A DNA stretch of 51,880 nucleotides from a virus, in the IMG/VR virus record IMGVR_UViG_3300047564_000564, positions 1-51,880 of that record; one strand, given 5' to 3'. Positions 31,755 to 38,404 of this stretch are shown here, piece by piece (the stretch's first letter is position 1; each line of letters starts with the position of its first letter). The position numbers and the translations under genes were made by a program. Below the pieces are notes generated by a model. The model saw nothing but the letters and a program-made list of their open reading frames with translations, was not told where the DNA came from and made no database searches.

Positions 31755-31765
31755 GTCAGTATAAT
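31737..31765 (+). promoter_or_regulatory. Sigma70-type promoter embedded in the terminator
   Basis: TTGACC (31737-31742) spans the terminator loop and 3' arm; TATAAT is at 31760-31765, with exactly 17 bases between them. It would fire into the GIY-YIG gene. Confidence 0.65.
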
Positions 31766-31793
31766 AACTCTGCCAGGGTTCAAGAGACAAGCT

Positions 31794-31824
31794 ATAAATA
31801 TCTCTAAGGTTATTAGAGATAATG
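31794..31824 (+). promoter_or_regulatory. Late promoter ATAAATA with RBS-covering hairpin
   Basis: ATAAATA 31794-31800; ATCTCTAA (31800-31807), loop GGTTA, TTAGAGAT (31813-31820); ATG 31822. The weak SD AGAG lies in the 3' arm. A late start near 31806 would remove most of the 5' arm. Confidence 0.65.
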
Positions 31825-32307
31825 ATTACAGTTGACTATGAAAATCCATGGTATTACAATGGTGAACCTTTTCTTTCAGAACACATAGAGAATAACTTTG
31901 GTTTTGTTTATAGAATAACCAACTTACAAACAAATAGAAAATATTTGGGACGTAAGTATTTTTGGTCTTTTAGAAAACCCAAAGGTAAATCTAGAAGAGT
32001 TAAGAGTGAAAGTGACTGGAAGAAATACTATGGAAGTTCTGATGAACTTAACCAGGAACGAAAGGAACTGGGGAACTTTGCATTTAAACGGGAGATCATA
32101 AGTCTTCATGAGACTAAAGGATGGGTCAATTTTGAAGAGACCAGACAGTTATTTGTTCATAATGTTCTGTCAGAATCTCTTGCCGATGGGACCCCTGCCT
32201 ACTACAATAGCAACATCCTTGGACGTTACATGAGGAAAGACTACTATGTTTCAGCCAATCAATCACACTCCAGAAGAACAATTGAAACTGGAGGAGATGG
32301 TCTATGA
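31822..32307 (+). CDS. GIY-YIG endonuclease, SegE-like
   Basis: 161 residues. GFVYRITNLQTNRKYLGRKY is the GIY-YIG core (here GFVY...YLG) with the usual arginine and lysine, followed by WKKYYGSSDEL, as in phage SegE-type putative homing endonucleases. A C-terminal DNA-binding part is not recognised. Such genes cut phage DNA near their own site to spread, or have become resident nucleases. The hairpin-late promoter element in front suggests translation only from late transcripts. Confidence 0.75.
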   Translation: MITVDYENPWYYNGEPFLSEHIENNFGFVYRITNLQTNRKYLGRKYFWSFRKPKGKSRRVKSESDWKKYYGSSDELNQERKELGNFAFKREIISLHETKGWVNFEETRQLFVHNVLSESLADGTPAYYNSNILGRYMRKDYYVSANQSHSRRTIETGGDGL

Positions 32308-32467
32308 TATTATTGATTGGTCAAAAGATAGAATGCATGAATTAGTTGAGGCTTCAGATCTCAAAGATGGAAAGATCGATGATGCAACTGCAATCTATTT
32401 TGAATTCTCTGAGTGGTATGATCCAACTGTAGAGAGTGAAGTTCTCATTGTAGATGATTTGATCTAA
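32246..32467 (+). CDS. Small acidic hypothetical protein
   Basis: 73 residues, overlapping the endonuclease gene by 62 bases in another frame: MFQPINHTPEEQLKLEEMVY, then WSKDRMHELVEASDL and an acidic end. Mostly helical. No family recognised. The stop codon overlaps the next late promoter. Confidence 0.55.
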   Translation: MFQPINHTPEEQLKLEEMVYDIIDWSKDRMHELVEASDLKDGKIDDATAIYFEFSEWYDPTVESEVLIVDDLI

Positions 32468-32470
32468 ATA
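32464..32470 (+). promoter_or_regulatory. Late promoter CTAAATA
   Basis: CTAAATA on the stop of the upstream gene, with a 95-base AT-rich leader before the secreted protein's ATG 32566. No clear SD. Confidence 0.6.
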
Positions 32471-32565
32471 CTGAAGGACGAATTGTCACCAAATTAGTTC
32501 TTCTGTCATTGGACTTTGACTTGAATTTGAAATTCTTTGAATAAAGAACTTCATTCAAATCTACA

Positions 32566-34155
32566 ATGTCAAACTATACAAAGAAGGCCCTGGCCACAGC
32601 ATCTGCTCTGCTGATGGGTTCTTTTGCAACACCTGCATTTTCTCACACAAACTCTATTGGTTACGTCGGGGATGGTCAAGGTGGTATCACGTTCTGGTAT
32701 GGTTCTTGGCATGGAGGAACCAACTTCAATGAAGCCGAAATTAAACTAGAAGGTGCTAACGGGACCAGTTATACAACCACCATCACTCAGTTTAATTTAC
32801 TGCAGAACTCAACACCAGCTGGTTTAATTCCTGGAACCAACTACTTCACATCTGATGGAACTCAACTTGTTCCTTACGGAGATCCTAATGGTGGTGGAGA
32901 TTCATATACTTGGCAGGGTTTAACATTCTCTGGACTTTCTGCAGGTGATTATACTTTCACCTATATTCCTTTGGGTGACCCACAGTCATATCAACCAAAT
33001 GGCACTCCAACGATGGACTGGGTGCCTATGGACCAAGTTATCCGTAGTGCTACTGTTACTCTTTCTGCAACACTTCTTTCTGGTGATGCTAACCAGAATG
33101 GTATTCTTGATATCTATGAGTTTGGTACAGTTCAACAACCATCAACACCAACACTCACAAGTTCGGTAACCAATCCTTATTCTCAAACAGTTGTTACCAC
33201 CATCACCGAGACACCAAAAGAAGGTGATGGTGTACAGACAATGACCAGAGATGTTGATCTGGATGTAACCACAACCTATCAAACTGTAGATACTTATAGT
33301 GACGGTACAACAGTAACGGTTTACTCACAAACCAATTCTCAAAGTAGACACAGTAGCAAGAAGTATTCTGGTCGTATTGATCAGTTAGAAGTTCTTGATG
33401 GCATCAGTGATACATCTAATGATCTTCTGGATCATGAACCACTCACGAACCACAAGAAGAGATTTAGAATGTTTGAAAACAATACATTGACAAAATCTTA
33501 TAATGCTGATGGATATGATGGTTTCTCTACTATCTTTGGTGGTGGATTTGAATATGACCTGACAAAGGGATGGACTGCTGGAGCCCATTACAATACTCTC
33601 TACACAGAACTCAAAGGTGTAGATAGTCTTTCACATCTCAGCAGACAACACGTTGGTATCTTTAATAGTTTCCATGGTAAGAATGTTGCATTAGTAACAA
33701 ACGCTGGTGGTTCTAATGATACCTATGATTATGCAAGAACAGTTGAGTATCAATATGCCAACTGGGGTGAAACCAAAGGTCAACAGTGGTGGGTTCACAA
33801 TAGACTGTATCTCAATAACTCTGGCTCGATCAAACCATTCATCGGTCACACAGTTCAAAATGTAAAACGTGATGGATACACAGAGACTGGTACGGTTTCA
33901 TCTGCTAGAAGAGTTGCTGAAGTAAATAAAACCTCTCATGTTGGTGAGGCTGGTTTAACATTAGAAACCAGATTTGGTGGTAAGAAGAAAGATGTAATTG
34001 GTTTGAGTGTTGAAGGTTCCTACGGAACTGATAATTCTTATGGTGTTGTTGCTGCAGTTGATTACAAAGAAGTTATCTTCATTGAAGGATCACATATTGT
34101 TGCAGATGATGTTACAAACAACTCTGTTGCAGCCAAAGTGAAATTTAGGTTCTAA
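32566..34155 (+). CDS. Secreted outer-membrane protein with C-terminal beta-barrel (autotransporter-like)
   Basis: 529 residues. The N terminus is a classical signal peptide (lysines, then ATASALLMGSFATPAFS, cleavage near 26). Residues 27-170 are Gly/Thr-rich; GDANQNGILDIYEF (173-186) is an EF-hand or dockerin-like calcium loop; a Thr-rich stretch follows. From about residue 300 alternating strands (GGGFEYDLTKGWTAGAHY) end in AAKVKFRF with a terminal Phe, the mark of outer membrane barrels. This fits a passenger plus translocator made by the phage for the host surface. It has its own late promoter. Unusual in a phage. Confidence 0.7.
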   Translation: MSNYTKKALATASALLMGSFATPAFSHTNSIGYVGDGQGGITFWYGSWHGGTNFNEAEIKLEGANGTSYTTTITQFNLLQNSTPAGLIPGTNYFTSDGTQLVPYGDPNGGGDSYTWQGLTFSGLSAGDYTFTYIPLGDPQSYQPNGTPTMDWVPMDQVIRSATVTLSATLLSGDANQNGILDIYEFGTVQQPSTPTLTSSVTNPYSQTVVTTITETPKEGDGVQTMTRDVDLDVTTTYQTVDTYSDGTTVTVYSQTNSQSRHSSKKYSGRIDQLEVLDGISDTSNDLLDHEPLTNHKKRFRMFENNTLTKSYNADGYDGFSTIFGGGFEYDLTKGWTAGAHYNTLYTELKGVDSLSHLSRQHVGIFNSFHGKNVALVTNAGGSNDTYDYARTVEYQYANWGETKGQQWWVHNRLYLNNSGSIKPFIGHTVQNVKRDGYTETGTVSSARRVAEVNKTSHVGEAGLTLETRFGGKKKDVIGLSVEGSYGTDNSYGVVAAVDYKEVIFIEGSHIVADDVTNNSVAAKVKFRF

Positions 34156-34158
34156 ATA
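34152..34158 (+). promoter_or_regulatory. Late promoter CTAAATA
   Basis: CTAAATA on the stop codon of the secreted protein gene, 22 bases before ATG 34181. Confidence 0.55.
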
Positions 34159-34180
34159 CTACAGGTTGATATGGTCCTCT

Positions 34181-34498
34181 ATGTTATCTACCAAATATCG
34201 TCTCCGTCTGGAGTTCATTTGTGATCGTATCTCAAAGAGAGCTCCAGTTGAATTAAGTGAGATGATCTGGGCAGAAAAATTGGCGAAGTCGAATGCATCA
34301 GCCGCATCGATGTTGAGACAAGCCAGGAGGACCGCCAACAACCCTGAAATGGAGGAGGGTAGTCTAGATGACTTCATGAATATTATGGACATTGGAGATC
34401 CCGATCCCTCCAATCACAGAGGTGCCTTTGAAAGTGCAGACGATATTATCGACTTCTTTACTCAAGAGAAACCTGACGACTGGAGACAACGGGACTAA
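34181..34498 (+). CDS. Conserved cyanophage protein of unknown function
   Basis: 105 residues from ATG 34181. LSTKYRLRLEFICDRISKRA, EMIWAEKLAKSN and SAASMLRQARRT form a helical, basic first half; the second half is acidic and ends with DDWRQRD. I recall this protein in several cyanomyoviruses without a known role. TAATG joins it to the next gene. Confidence 0.65.
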   Translation: MLSTKYRLRLEFICDRISKRAPVELSEMIWAEKLAKSNASAASMLRQARRTANNPEMEEGSLDDFMNIMDIGDPDPSNHRGAFESADDIIDFFTQEKPDDWRQRD

Positions 34499-34884
34499 TG
34501 AAAACATTTAAAGAATTTTGCGAACAGGCTTATAATCCTTTCGGTGCAAACAAACCAGAAAATCCAGTAAAAAAATTTGCAAGAAACGTTATTGGTACGG
34601 TCCAGAACAAACTTAGTGCGGCCGCTAACACTGTTACCGACATACCTCTTGCATTAGGAATTCATACCGATCCACAGGCAAACTACATACAAAGACAGGG
34701 TGCCACTAGAGATGCAAGAATGCGATTAAGAGGTATTGATCCTAAAAATCCAGATCGCATGGATACCAATCTACAATTCAAAACTCATAAAAAGTTTCCT
34801 TCATCAATCAATTATTCTATGAAACAAGTGGCTCCTGCACCTGTTAAGAAAGGGTTTGGTGGGAAACCAACTCTAGACGTTTGA
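34498..34884 (+). CDS. Putative internal head protein with capsid-targeting-like N terminus
   Basis: 128 residues, strongly basic. The start MKTFKEFCEQA closely resembles the T4 capsid-targeting peptide (MKTYQEFIAEA) and the protein at 24647. After it the sequence is Lys/Arg/Pro-rich with little hydrophobic core (PENPVKKFARNVIG, ATRDARMRLRGIDP). By analogy with T4 internal proteins it may be packed in the head and injected. The evidence is limited to the N terminus and composition. Confidence 0.55.
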   Translation: MKTFKEFCEQAYNPFGANKPENPVKKFARNVIGTVQNKLSAAANTVTDIPLALGIHTDPQANYIQRQGATRDARMRLRGIDPKNPDRMDTNLQFKTHKKFPSSINYSMKQVAPAPVKKGFGGKPTLDV

Positions 34885-34909
34885 CAAACACTCCAATATC
34901 CCCTATAAT
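34881..34909 (+). promoter_or_regulatory. Consensus sigma70 promoter for the tRNA cluster
   Basis: TTGACA (34881-34886), 17 bases, TATAAT (34904-34909): both boxes are perfect. The expected start near 34916 is 8 bases before tRNA-Arg. It should be read by host RNA polymerase early in infection. Confidence 0.8.
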
Positions 34910-34923
34910 ATCTGGGTACTCAA

Positions 34924-34997
34924 GGGTTAGTAGCTCAGAGGAACAGAGCATCGCTCTTCTAAAGCGTTGGTCGCTGGTTCGAATCCAGCCTAACCCG
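34924..34997 (+). tRNA. tRNA-Arg (UCU)
   Basis: Full cloverleaf: acceptor GGGTTAG/CTAACCC, D stem GCTC/GAGC, anticodon loop CTTCTAA (anticodon TCT), T arm GCTGG-TTCGAAT-CCAGC. One T-T mismatch at the end of the anticodon stem. CCA is not encoded. It reads AGA codons. Confidence 0.93.
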
Positions 34998-35022
34998 TTT
35001 CCTACTACATAGGAAAAACATC

Positions 35023-35184
35023 ATGTCTTTAATTTCACAAAGAGATCGTCACATTGTCATTGCGGCGCTTGAGAACTATCTTATGAAACTGAGAACGGAA
35101 ACATCCTTCGATGATCCTTTGATCATGGAAACAAACGCACTTCTTAATTGGGTTAAGTTAGAGTATTCTAAGAATGAAAATTAA
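35023..35184 (+). CDS. Small hypothetical protein
   Basis: 53 residues between tRNA genes (MSLISQRDRHIVIAALENYL ... LEYSKNEN), helical. An SD-like AGGAAAA precedes it. It overlaps the next small gene by 11 bases; no family recognised. Confidence 0.55.
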   Translation: MSLISQRDRHIVIAALENYLMKLRTETSFDDPLIMETNALLNWVKLEYSKNEN

Positions 35185-35347
35185 TCTTTGGTATTGCGAA
35201 GACATGAAACAATGGCGTTGGACTTTAACGGACCAACCCAGAAGACAGTTTCTTCAAGAGAGTGGTCAACAACCCTTTCTTCGTGATGCAATGAACGACG
35301 TTGCAAACACTGTAGAATATGTTCTCTTGAATGATCCTCCAGAATAA
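35174..35347 (+). CDS. Small hypothetical protein
   Basis: 57 residues from ATG 35174: MKINLWYCEDMKQWRWTLTD, then QFLQESGQQPFLRDAMNDV. A mixed strand-helix pattern, possibly a small beta-alpha fold. It lies between tRNA-Arg and tRNA-Asn. No family recognised. Confidence 0.55.
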   Translation: MKINLWYCEDMKQWRWTLTDQPRRQFLQESGQQPFLRDAMNDVANTVEYVLLNDPPE

Positions 35348-35353
35348 CTTCAT

Positions 35354-35425
35354 TCCCCTATAGCTCAACGGCAGAGCAGAGAGCTGTTAACTCTAAGGTT
35401 CCTCGTTCGAATCGAGGTGGGGGAG
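35354..35425 (+). tRNA. tRNA-Asn (GUU)
   Basis: Acceptor TCCCCTA/TGGGGGA, D stem GCTC/GAGC, anticodon loop CTGTTAA (GTT), T arm CCTCG-TTCGAAT-CGAGG. The last anticodon-stem pair is mismatched. Only three bases separate it from tRNA-Val, so the two are processed from one transcript. Confidence 0.92.
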
Positions 35426-35428
35426 CCA

Positions 35429-35500
35429 GGGCGATTAACTCAGCGGTAGAGTGGCTGCCTTACAAGCAGTAAGTCGTTGGTTCGAATCCGACATTGCCCA
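35429..35500 (+). tRNA. tRNA-Val (UAC)
   Basis: Acceptor GGGCGAT/ATTGCCC, D stem ACTC/GAGT, anticodon loop CTTACAA (TAC), T arm GTTGG-TTCGAAT-CCGAC. The discriminator base is also the first base of a late promoter. Confidence 0.92.
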
Positions 35501-35506
35501 TAAATA
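35500..35506 (+). promoter_or_regulatory. Late promoter ATAAATA
   Basis: ATAAATA overlapping the end of tRNA-Val, 13 bases before ATG 35519 of the Dps-like gene. There is no clear SD in the short A-rich leader. Confidence 0.55.
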
Positions 35507-35518
35507 AAAATAAAAACA

Positions 35519-35953
35519 ATGGACGATCTATATCAATCCCTATTCAAAGCCCAGACAAGTCTTTTTCATTTGTTTCAAAAGACCTGGGCTTTTCATTGGA
35601 ATGTAGTTGGTCAAGACTTCCAACAGTTACATACATTGTTTGGTGAACAATACAATACAATGTTTGAAGAGATTGATCGTCTCACTGAACACATGCGGTA
35701 TCTTCGCATGAAACCTTTTAATTCACTTGCAAAAGTTGTTGAGATCTCAGAGATTGCCTCTGTTGATGGACAACCTGATGCAAAGTCTATGATTACACGT
35801 TTGGTTGCAGACAATAAGAAAATTGTTGACCTTCTTACAGACGTTATTGAAAAGGCAGAAGCTTCAAAACAATACACAACATCTAATATTGCACAAGACT
35901 TAATCGAAACTCACGGTAAGTTTATTTGGATGTTAAGATCCTTTCTAACATAG
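35519..35953 (+). CDS. dps: Dps-like ferritin (DNA protection during starvation)
   Basis: 144 residues. AFHWNVVGQDFQQLHTLFGEQ is the Dps signature. The inter-subunit ferroxidase ligands His26, His38, Asp53 and Glu57 keep the spacing of E. coli Dps (His51, His63, Asp78, Glu82), so iron oxidation with peroxide is likely. Dps forms 12-subunit shells that store iron and protect DNA. The N-terminal DNA-binding tail of E. coli Dps is missing. Together with a peroxiredoxin gene further on, it suggests control of oxidative damage in the infected cell. Confidence 0.88.
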   Translation: MDDLYQSLFKAQTSLFHLFQKTWAFHWNVVGQDFQQLHTLFGEQYNTMFEEIDRLTEHMRYLRMKPFNSLAKVVEISEIASVDGQPDAKSMITRLVADNKKIVDLLTDVIEKAEASKQYTTSNIAQDLIETHGKFIWMLRSFLT

Positions 35954-35957
35954 TACA

Positions 35958-36206
35958 ATGATTACTATAAGATGCAAACAGTGTAATAGAGAACTTGTTA
36001 ACTCCTCAAAATTTCAGTGTTGCGGGTGTTCTAACTTGTCTTCCATTCACAATGGAAACATTACTGCGGTTGACCTAAGTAAAGTTGTGTTAACCAATAC
36101 CGAAAACTCTGTAAATAATCATAGGGCCCTGACAAATCAGGACTTAGAATACCAAGAGAACAGACGCAAACGCAAAGTTCGCAAACTTGATTTTGAGGAA
36201 CGATGA
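35958..36206 (+). CDS. Small zinc-ribbon-like protein
   Basis: 82 residues with CKQCNREL and CCGCSNL (two CxxC pairs) near the front, then a polar part and a basic tail (QENRRKRKVRKLDF). Probably one zinc site; function unknown. An ATGA overlap links it to the next gene. Confidence 0.6.
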   Translation: MITIRCKQCNRELVNSSKFQCCGCSNLSSIHNGNITAVDLSKVVLTNTENSVNNHRALTNQDLEYQENRRKRKVRKLDFEER

Positions 36207-36424
36207 TCAACCTCCACGAAAAATTCAATCACTATCTGAACACTGAAAAAACAGTAGACCTTCGTGATGTCAATGAAAGAGTGATCAGTTATGGTTGGGT
36301 GGACAATGGTCATGATCTCACTGGTTATTATGTCTTGACAGAAAACTATGAGATCGTATATAATCTTAAAGAAGAGTTCCAATACAAGGTTCCTAGGAAG
36401 TCTTTGGCTTCTATGAAAAAATAA
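36203..36424 (+). CDS. Small hypothetical protein
   Basis: 73 residues (MINLHEKFNHYLNTEKTVDL ... KSLASMKK), rich in aromatic residues, with a beta-strand pattern in VISYGWVDNGHDLTGYYVL. Ends directly before tRNA-Ser. No family recognised. Confidence 0.55.
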   Translation: MINLHEKFNHYLNTEKTVDLRDVNERVISYGWVDNGHDLTGYYVLTENYEIVYNLKEEFQYKVPRKSLASMKK

Positions 36425-36509
36425 GGAAGGGTGGTCGAGTGGTTGATGGCTCTGGTCTTGAAAACCAGCGAGGGTAACACCTCCGTGGGTTCGAATCCCA
36501 CCCCTTCCG
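36425..36509 (+). tRNA. tRNA-Ser (UGA)
   Basis: 85 bases with the long variable arm of a class II tRNA (GAGGGTAACACCTC). Acceptor GGAAGGG/CCCTTCC, anticodon loop CTTGAAA (TGA), T arm GTGGG-TTCGAAT-CCCAC. It starts on the base after the upstream stop codon. Confidence 0.94.
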
Positions 36510-36513
36510 TTTT

Positions 36514-36520
36514 CTAAATA
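36514..36520 (+). promoter_or_regulatory. Late promoter CTAAATA
   Basis: CTAAATA 10 bases before the small ORF at 36530 and just after tRNA-Ser. Confidence 0.45.
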
Positions 36521-36529
36521 TCAGTAATC

Positions 36530-36658
36530 ATGAATTTCCTGATGGAAGAAGAAACGCAGGATCACCCCGAACCAATGGACGATCAATCAATTGTCCAAGA
36601 CGGGTTGACAGACGAGTACTGGTCACTGTATAGTACTAACAACAACGACGCACAATAA
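36530..36658 (+). CDS. Very small acidic hypothetical protein
   Basis: 42 residues: MNFLMEEETQDHPEPMDDQS followed by a polar end. Highly acidic, no SD of note. Supported mainly by its position behind a late promoter between two tRNA genes; it could be a chance frame. Confidence 0.4.
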   Translation: MNFLMEEETQDHPEPMDDQSIVQDGLTDEYWSLYSTNNNDAQ

Positions 36659-36667
36659 CGTTGTTAC

Positions 36668-36739
36668 ACCTCTGTCGCCTATCGGTTAAGGCCCACTGCT
36701 TATAACGGTGTGAACGGAGTTCAACTCTCTGCAGAGGTA
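36668..36739 (+). tRNA. tRNA-Ile (UAU)
   Basis: Acceptor ACCTCTG/CAGAGGT, D stem GCCT/AGGC, anticodon stem CACTG/CGGTG with loop CTTATAA (anticodon TAT), T arm CGGAG-TTCAACT-CTCTG. The anticodon UAU is uncommon in bacteria, where AUA is usually read by a modified CAU tRNA. Confidence 0.85.
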
Positions 36740-36775
36740 TTCCCCTTAGGGGGACCAAACCTACTATTCACTACA

Positions 36776-36994
36776 ATGTCTTTGTTGTCTAAGTTCAAAA
36801 AGAACATCCAAGTTCTTTCTCAGACCGTAGAGGGTACTGTTTCTTTAGACTTCCAAAATCCTAAACTGTACAAAAAAATCCTGCGATATTATGAGGATCA
36901 GGGAGTTGAGTTTTATGATGACCCCTATGACACTTACGAATATGTGATTGATCTTCTTAAAGAAGATCTTCAATCTGAAGGAGTGACCGTCTGA
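36776..36994 (+). CDS. Small hypothetical protein
   Basis: 72 residues from ATG 36776; the frame extends back into tRNA-Ile, so the internal start is required. MSLLSKFKKNIQVLSQTVEG, then KKILRYYEDQGVEFYDDPYD. Its stop overlaps the next start. A small CCCC-TTA-GGGG hairpin lies between the tRNA and this gene. No family recognised. Confidence 0.55.
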   Translation: MSLLSKFKKNIQVLSQTVEGTVSLDFQNPKLYKKILRYYEDQGVEFYDDPYDTYEYVIDLLKEDLQSEGVTV

Positions 36995-37218
36995 TGAACG
37001 TGGTTCTTGAACGTGGAGATGTCCGTTACACTTACAATGGTGTCTTGGAAAACGGTGTGAAAGATTATCGTATGCAATTGAAAGATTACTATACGAAACG
37101 TTGGAGTGATGTCTACTATTTTGATAATGAGATGCAGTGTACTATTGCAATTGAAGACGTAGATTATACAAACTGGCTTCTAGATCGACCCTGTTATATC
37201 AAGGATGATGAAGAGTAG
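36994..37218 (+). CDS. Small hypothetical protein
   Basis: 74 residues, beta-rich and tyrosine-rich (GDVRYTYNGVLENGVKDYRM, KRWSDVYYFDNEMQC), with an acidic end. Coupled to the previous gene by ATGA and followed by a terminator. No family recognised. Confidence 0.55.
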   Translation: MNVVLERGDVRYTYNGVLENGVKDYRMQLKDYYTKRWSDVYYFDNEMQCTIAIEDVDYTNWLLDRPCYIKDDEE

Positions 37219-37258
37219 TTTCTTATTTCTATTCAAAAAATAAGTGGCGAGCCTGCAG

Positions 37259-37284
37259 AAAGGGGTGGTTTATCCACCCCTTTT
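37259..37284 (+). terminator. Intrinsic terminator before the glycan operon
   Basis: AAAGGGGTGG (37259-37268), loop TTTAT, CCACCCCTTT (37274-37283), T. Confidence 0.85.
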
Positions 37285-37288
37285 GTTG

Positions 37289-37299
37289 TATAATAAATA
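37289..37299 (+). promoter_or_regulatory. Overlapping -10 box and late promoter for the glycan operon
   Basis: TATAAT (37289-37294) and ATAAATA (37293-37299) share bases. No good -35 box is visible, so the late element is the stronger call. This is the only promoter I see for the 14-gene operon. Confidence 0.55.
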
Positions 37300-37312
37300 C
37301 ATCGATTGATTT

Positions 37313-38404
37313 ATGACACTGATGAAAACTGCATTAGTTCTTGGGGCTGGAGGGTTTATCGGCTCCTGGATGGTCAAACGACTAAAGGAAGAAGGATATT
37401 GGGTCCGTGGTGTAGACCTGAAACATCCTGAGTTCTCCCGTCACCAAGCCGATGAGTTTGTCATTGGTGACCTGAGGGATAAAAGTTTTGTCAACCGTGT
37501 GGTTGAGTACAAAGGAACACAGGGTAACTTCTTTCATCAAATTCCCTACAAGATGATCGAAGGATTTGATGAAGTGTATCAGTTTGCAGCTGATATGGGT
37601 GGGGCTGGTTTCGTGTTCTCTGGTGATTATGATGCAGAGATCATGCACAACTCTGCTACCATCAACCTGAACTTTCTTGATGCGATTGTCAAGACCAAAG
37701 GTATGGGGCGTAAGGTTCCTAAAATTTTCTATTCATCTTCTGCATGTGCATACCCATCACATGTACAAGAGGACACCAATAATCCTGGTTTGAGAGAAGA
37801 AGATGCGTATCCCGCAAATCCCGACAGTGAGTACGGATGGGAAAAGTTGTTCAGTGAACGTCTCTACCTTACTTACGGTCGCAATCATGGGCTTGATATT
37901 CGTGTTGCTAGGTATCACAATATCTATGGGCCCGAAGGTACTTGGGAAGGAGGACGTGAGAAAGCTCCCGCAGCTATGTGTCGAAAAGTTGCGTCCGTCA
38001 TGGGCGATGAAGGAGAAGTTGAATGTTGGGGTGATGGAGAACAAACCCGTTCCTTCCTGTACATAGATGATTGTATTGAAGCCACCCGTCGTTTAATGGA
38101 GAGTAACCACAAAGAAGTTATTAACATTGGATCTGAGGAGATGGTTACAATCAATCAACTCATCAACACTGCTGCAAAGGTTTCTGGTAAGACTGTAACC
38201 ATCAAACACGTTGATGGTCCTCTTGGAGTTCGTGGTCGTAATAGTCAAAACGATAAGATCCGTGAGGCGTTGAACTGGGATTACTCAATCAGTCTTGAAG
38301 AGGGTATCTCTAGAACCTACAAATGGGTAGAAGAACAAGTTCATAAAAGTCATCTCAATGAATGTTGGGAACATTATTATTATCCCGAAGAGAGTGAAGT
38401 ATGA
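37313..38404 (+). CDS. GDP-mannose 3,5-epimerase-like NAD-dependent epimerase
   Basis: 363 residues (ATG 37322, giving MKTALVLGAGGFIGS, is an equally good start). An extended short-chain dehydrogenase: GAGGFIGSW binds NAD, SSSACAYP and YGWEK carry the catalytic Ser/Cys and Tyr-Lys. AADMGGAGFVFS and NIYGPEGTWEGGREKAPAAMCRK are the blocks I associate with plant-type GDP-mannose 3,5-epimerase, which makes GDP-L-galactose or GDP-L-gulose. As first gene of the glycan operon it probably supplies the donor for the GT11 enzyme next to it. Confidence 0.82.
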   Translation: MTLMKTALVLGAGGFIGSWMVKRLKEEGYWVRGVDLKHPEFSRHQADEFVIGDLRDKSFVNRVVEYKGTQGNFFHQIPYKMIEGFDEVYQFAADMGGAGFVFSGDYDAEIMHNSATINLNFLDAIVKTKGMGRKVPKIFYSSSACAYPSHVQEDTNNPGLREEDAYPANPDSEYGWEKLFSERLYLTYGRNHGLDIRVARYHNIYGPEGTWEGGREKAPAAMCRKVASVMGDEGEVECWGDGEQTRSFLYIDDCIEATRRLMESNHKEVINIGSEEMVTINQLINTAAKVSGKTVTIKHVDGPLGVRGRNSQNDKIREALNWDYSISLEEGISRTYKWVEEQVHKSHLNECWEHYYYPEESEV

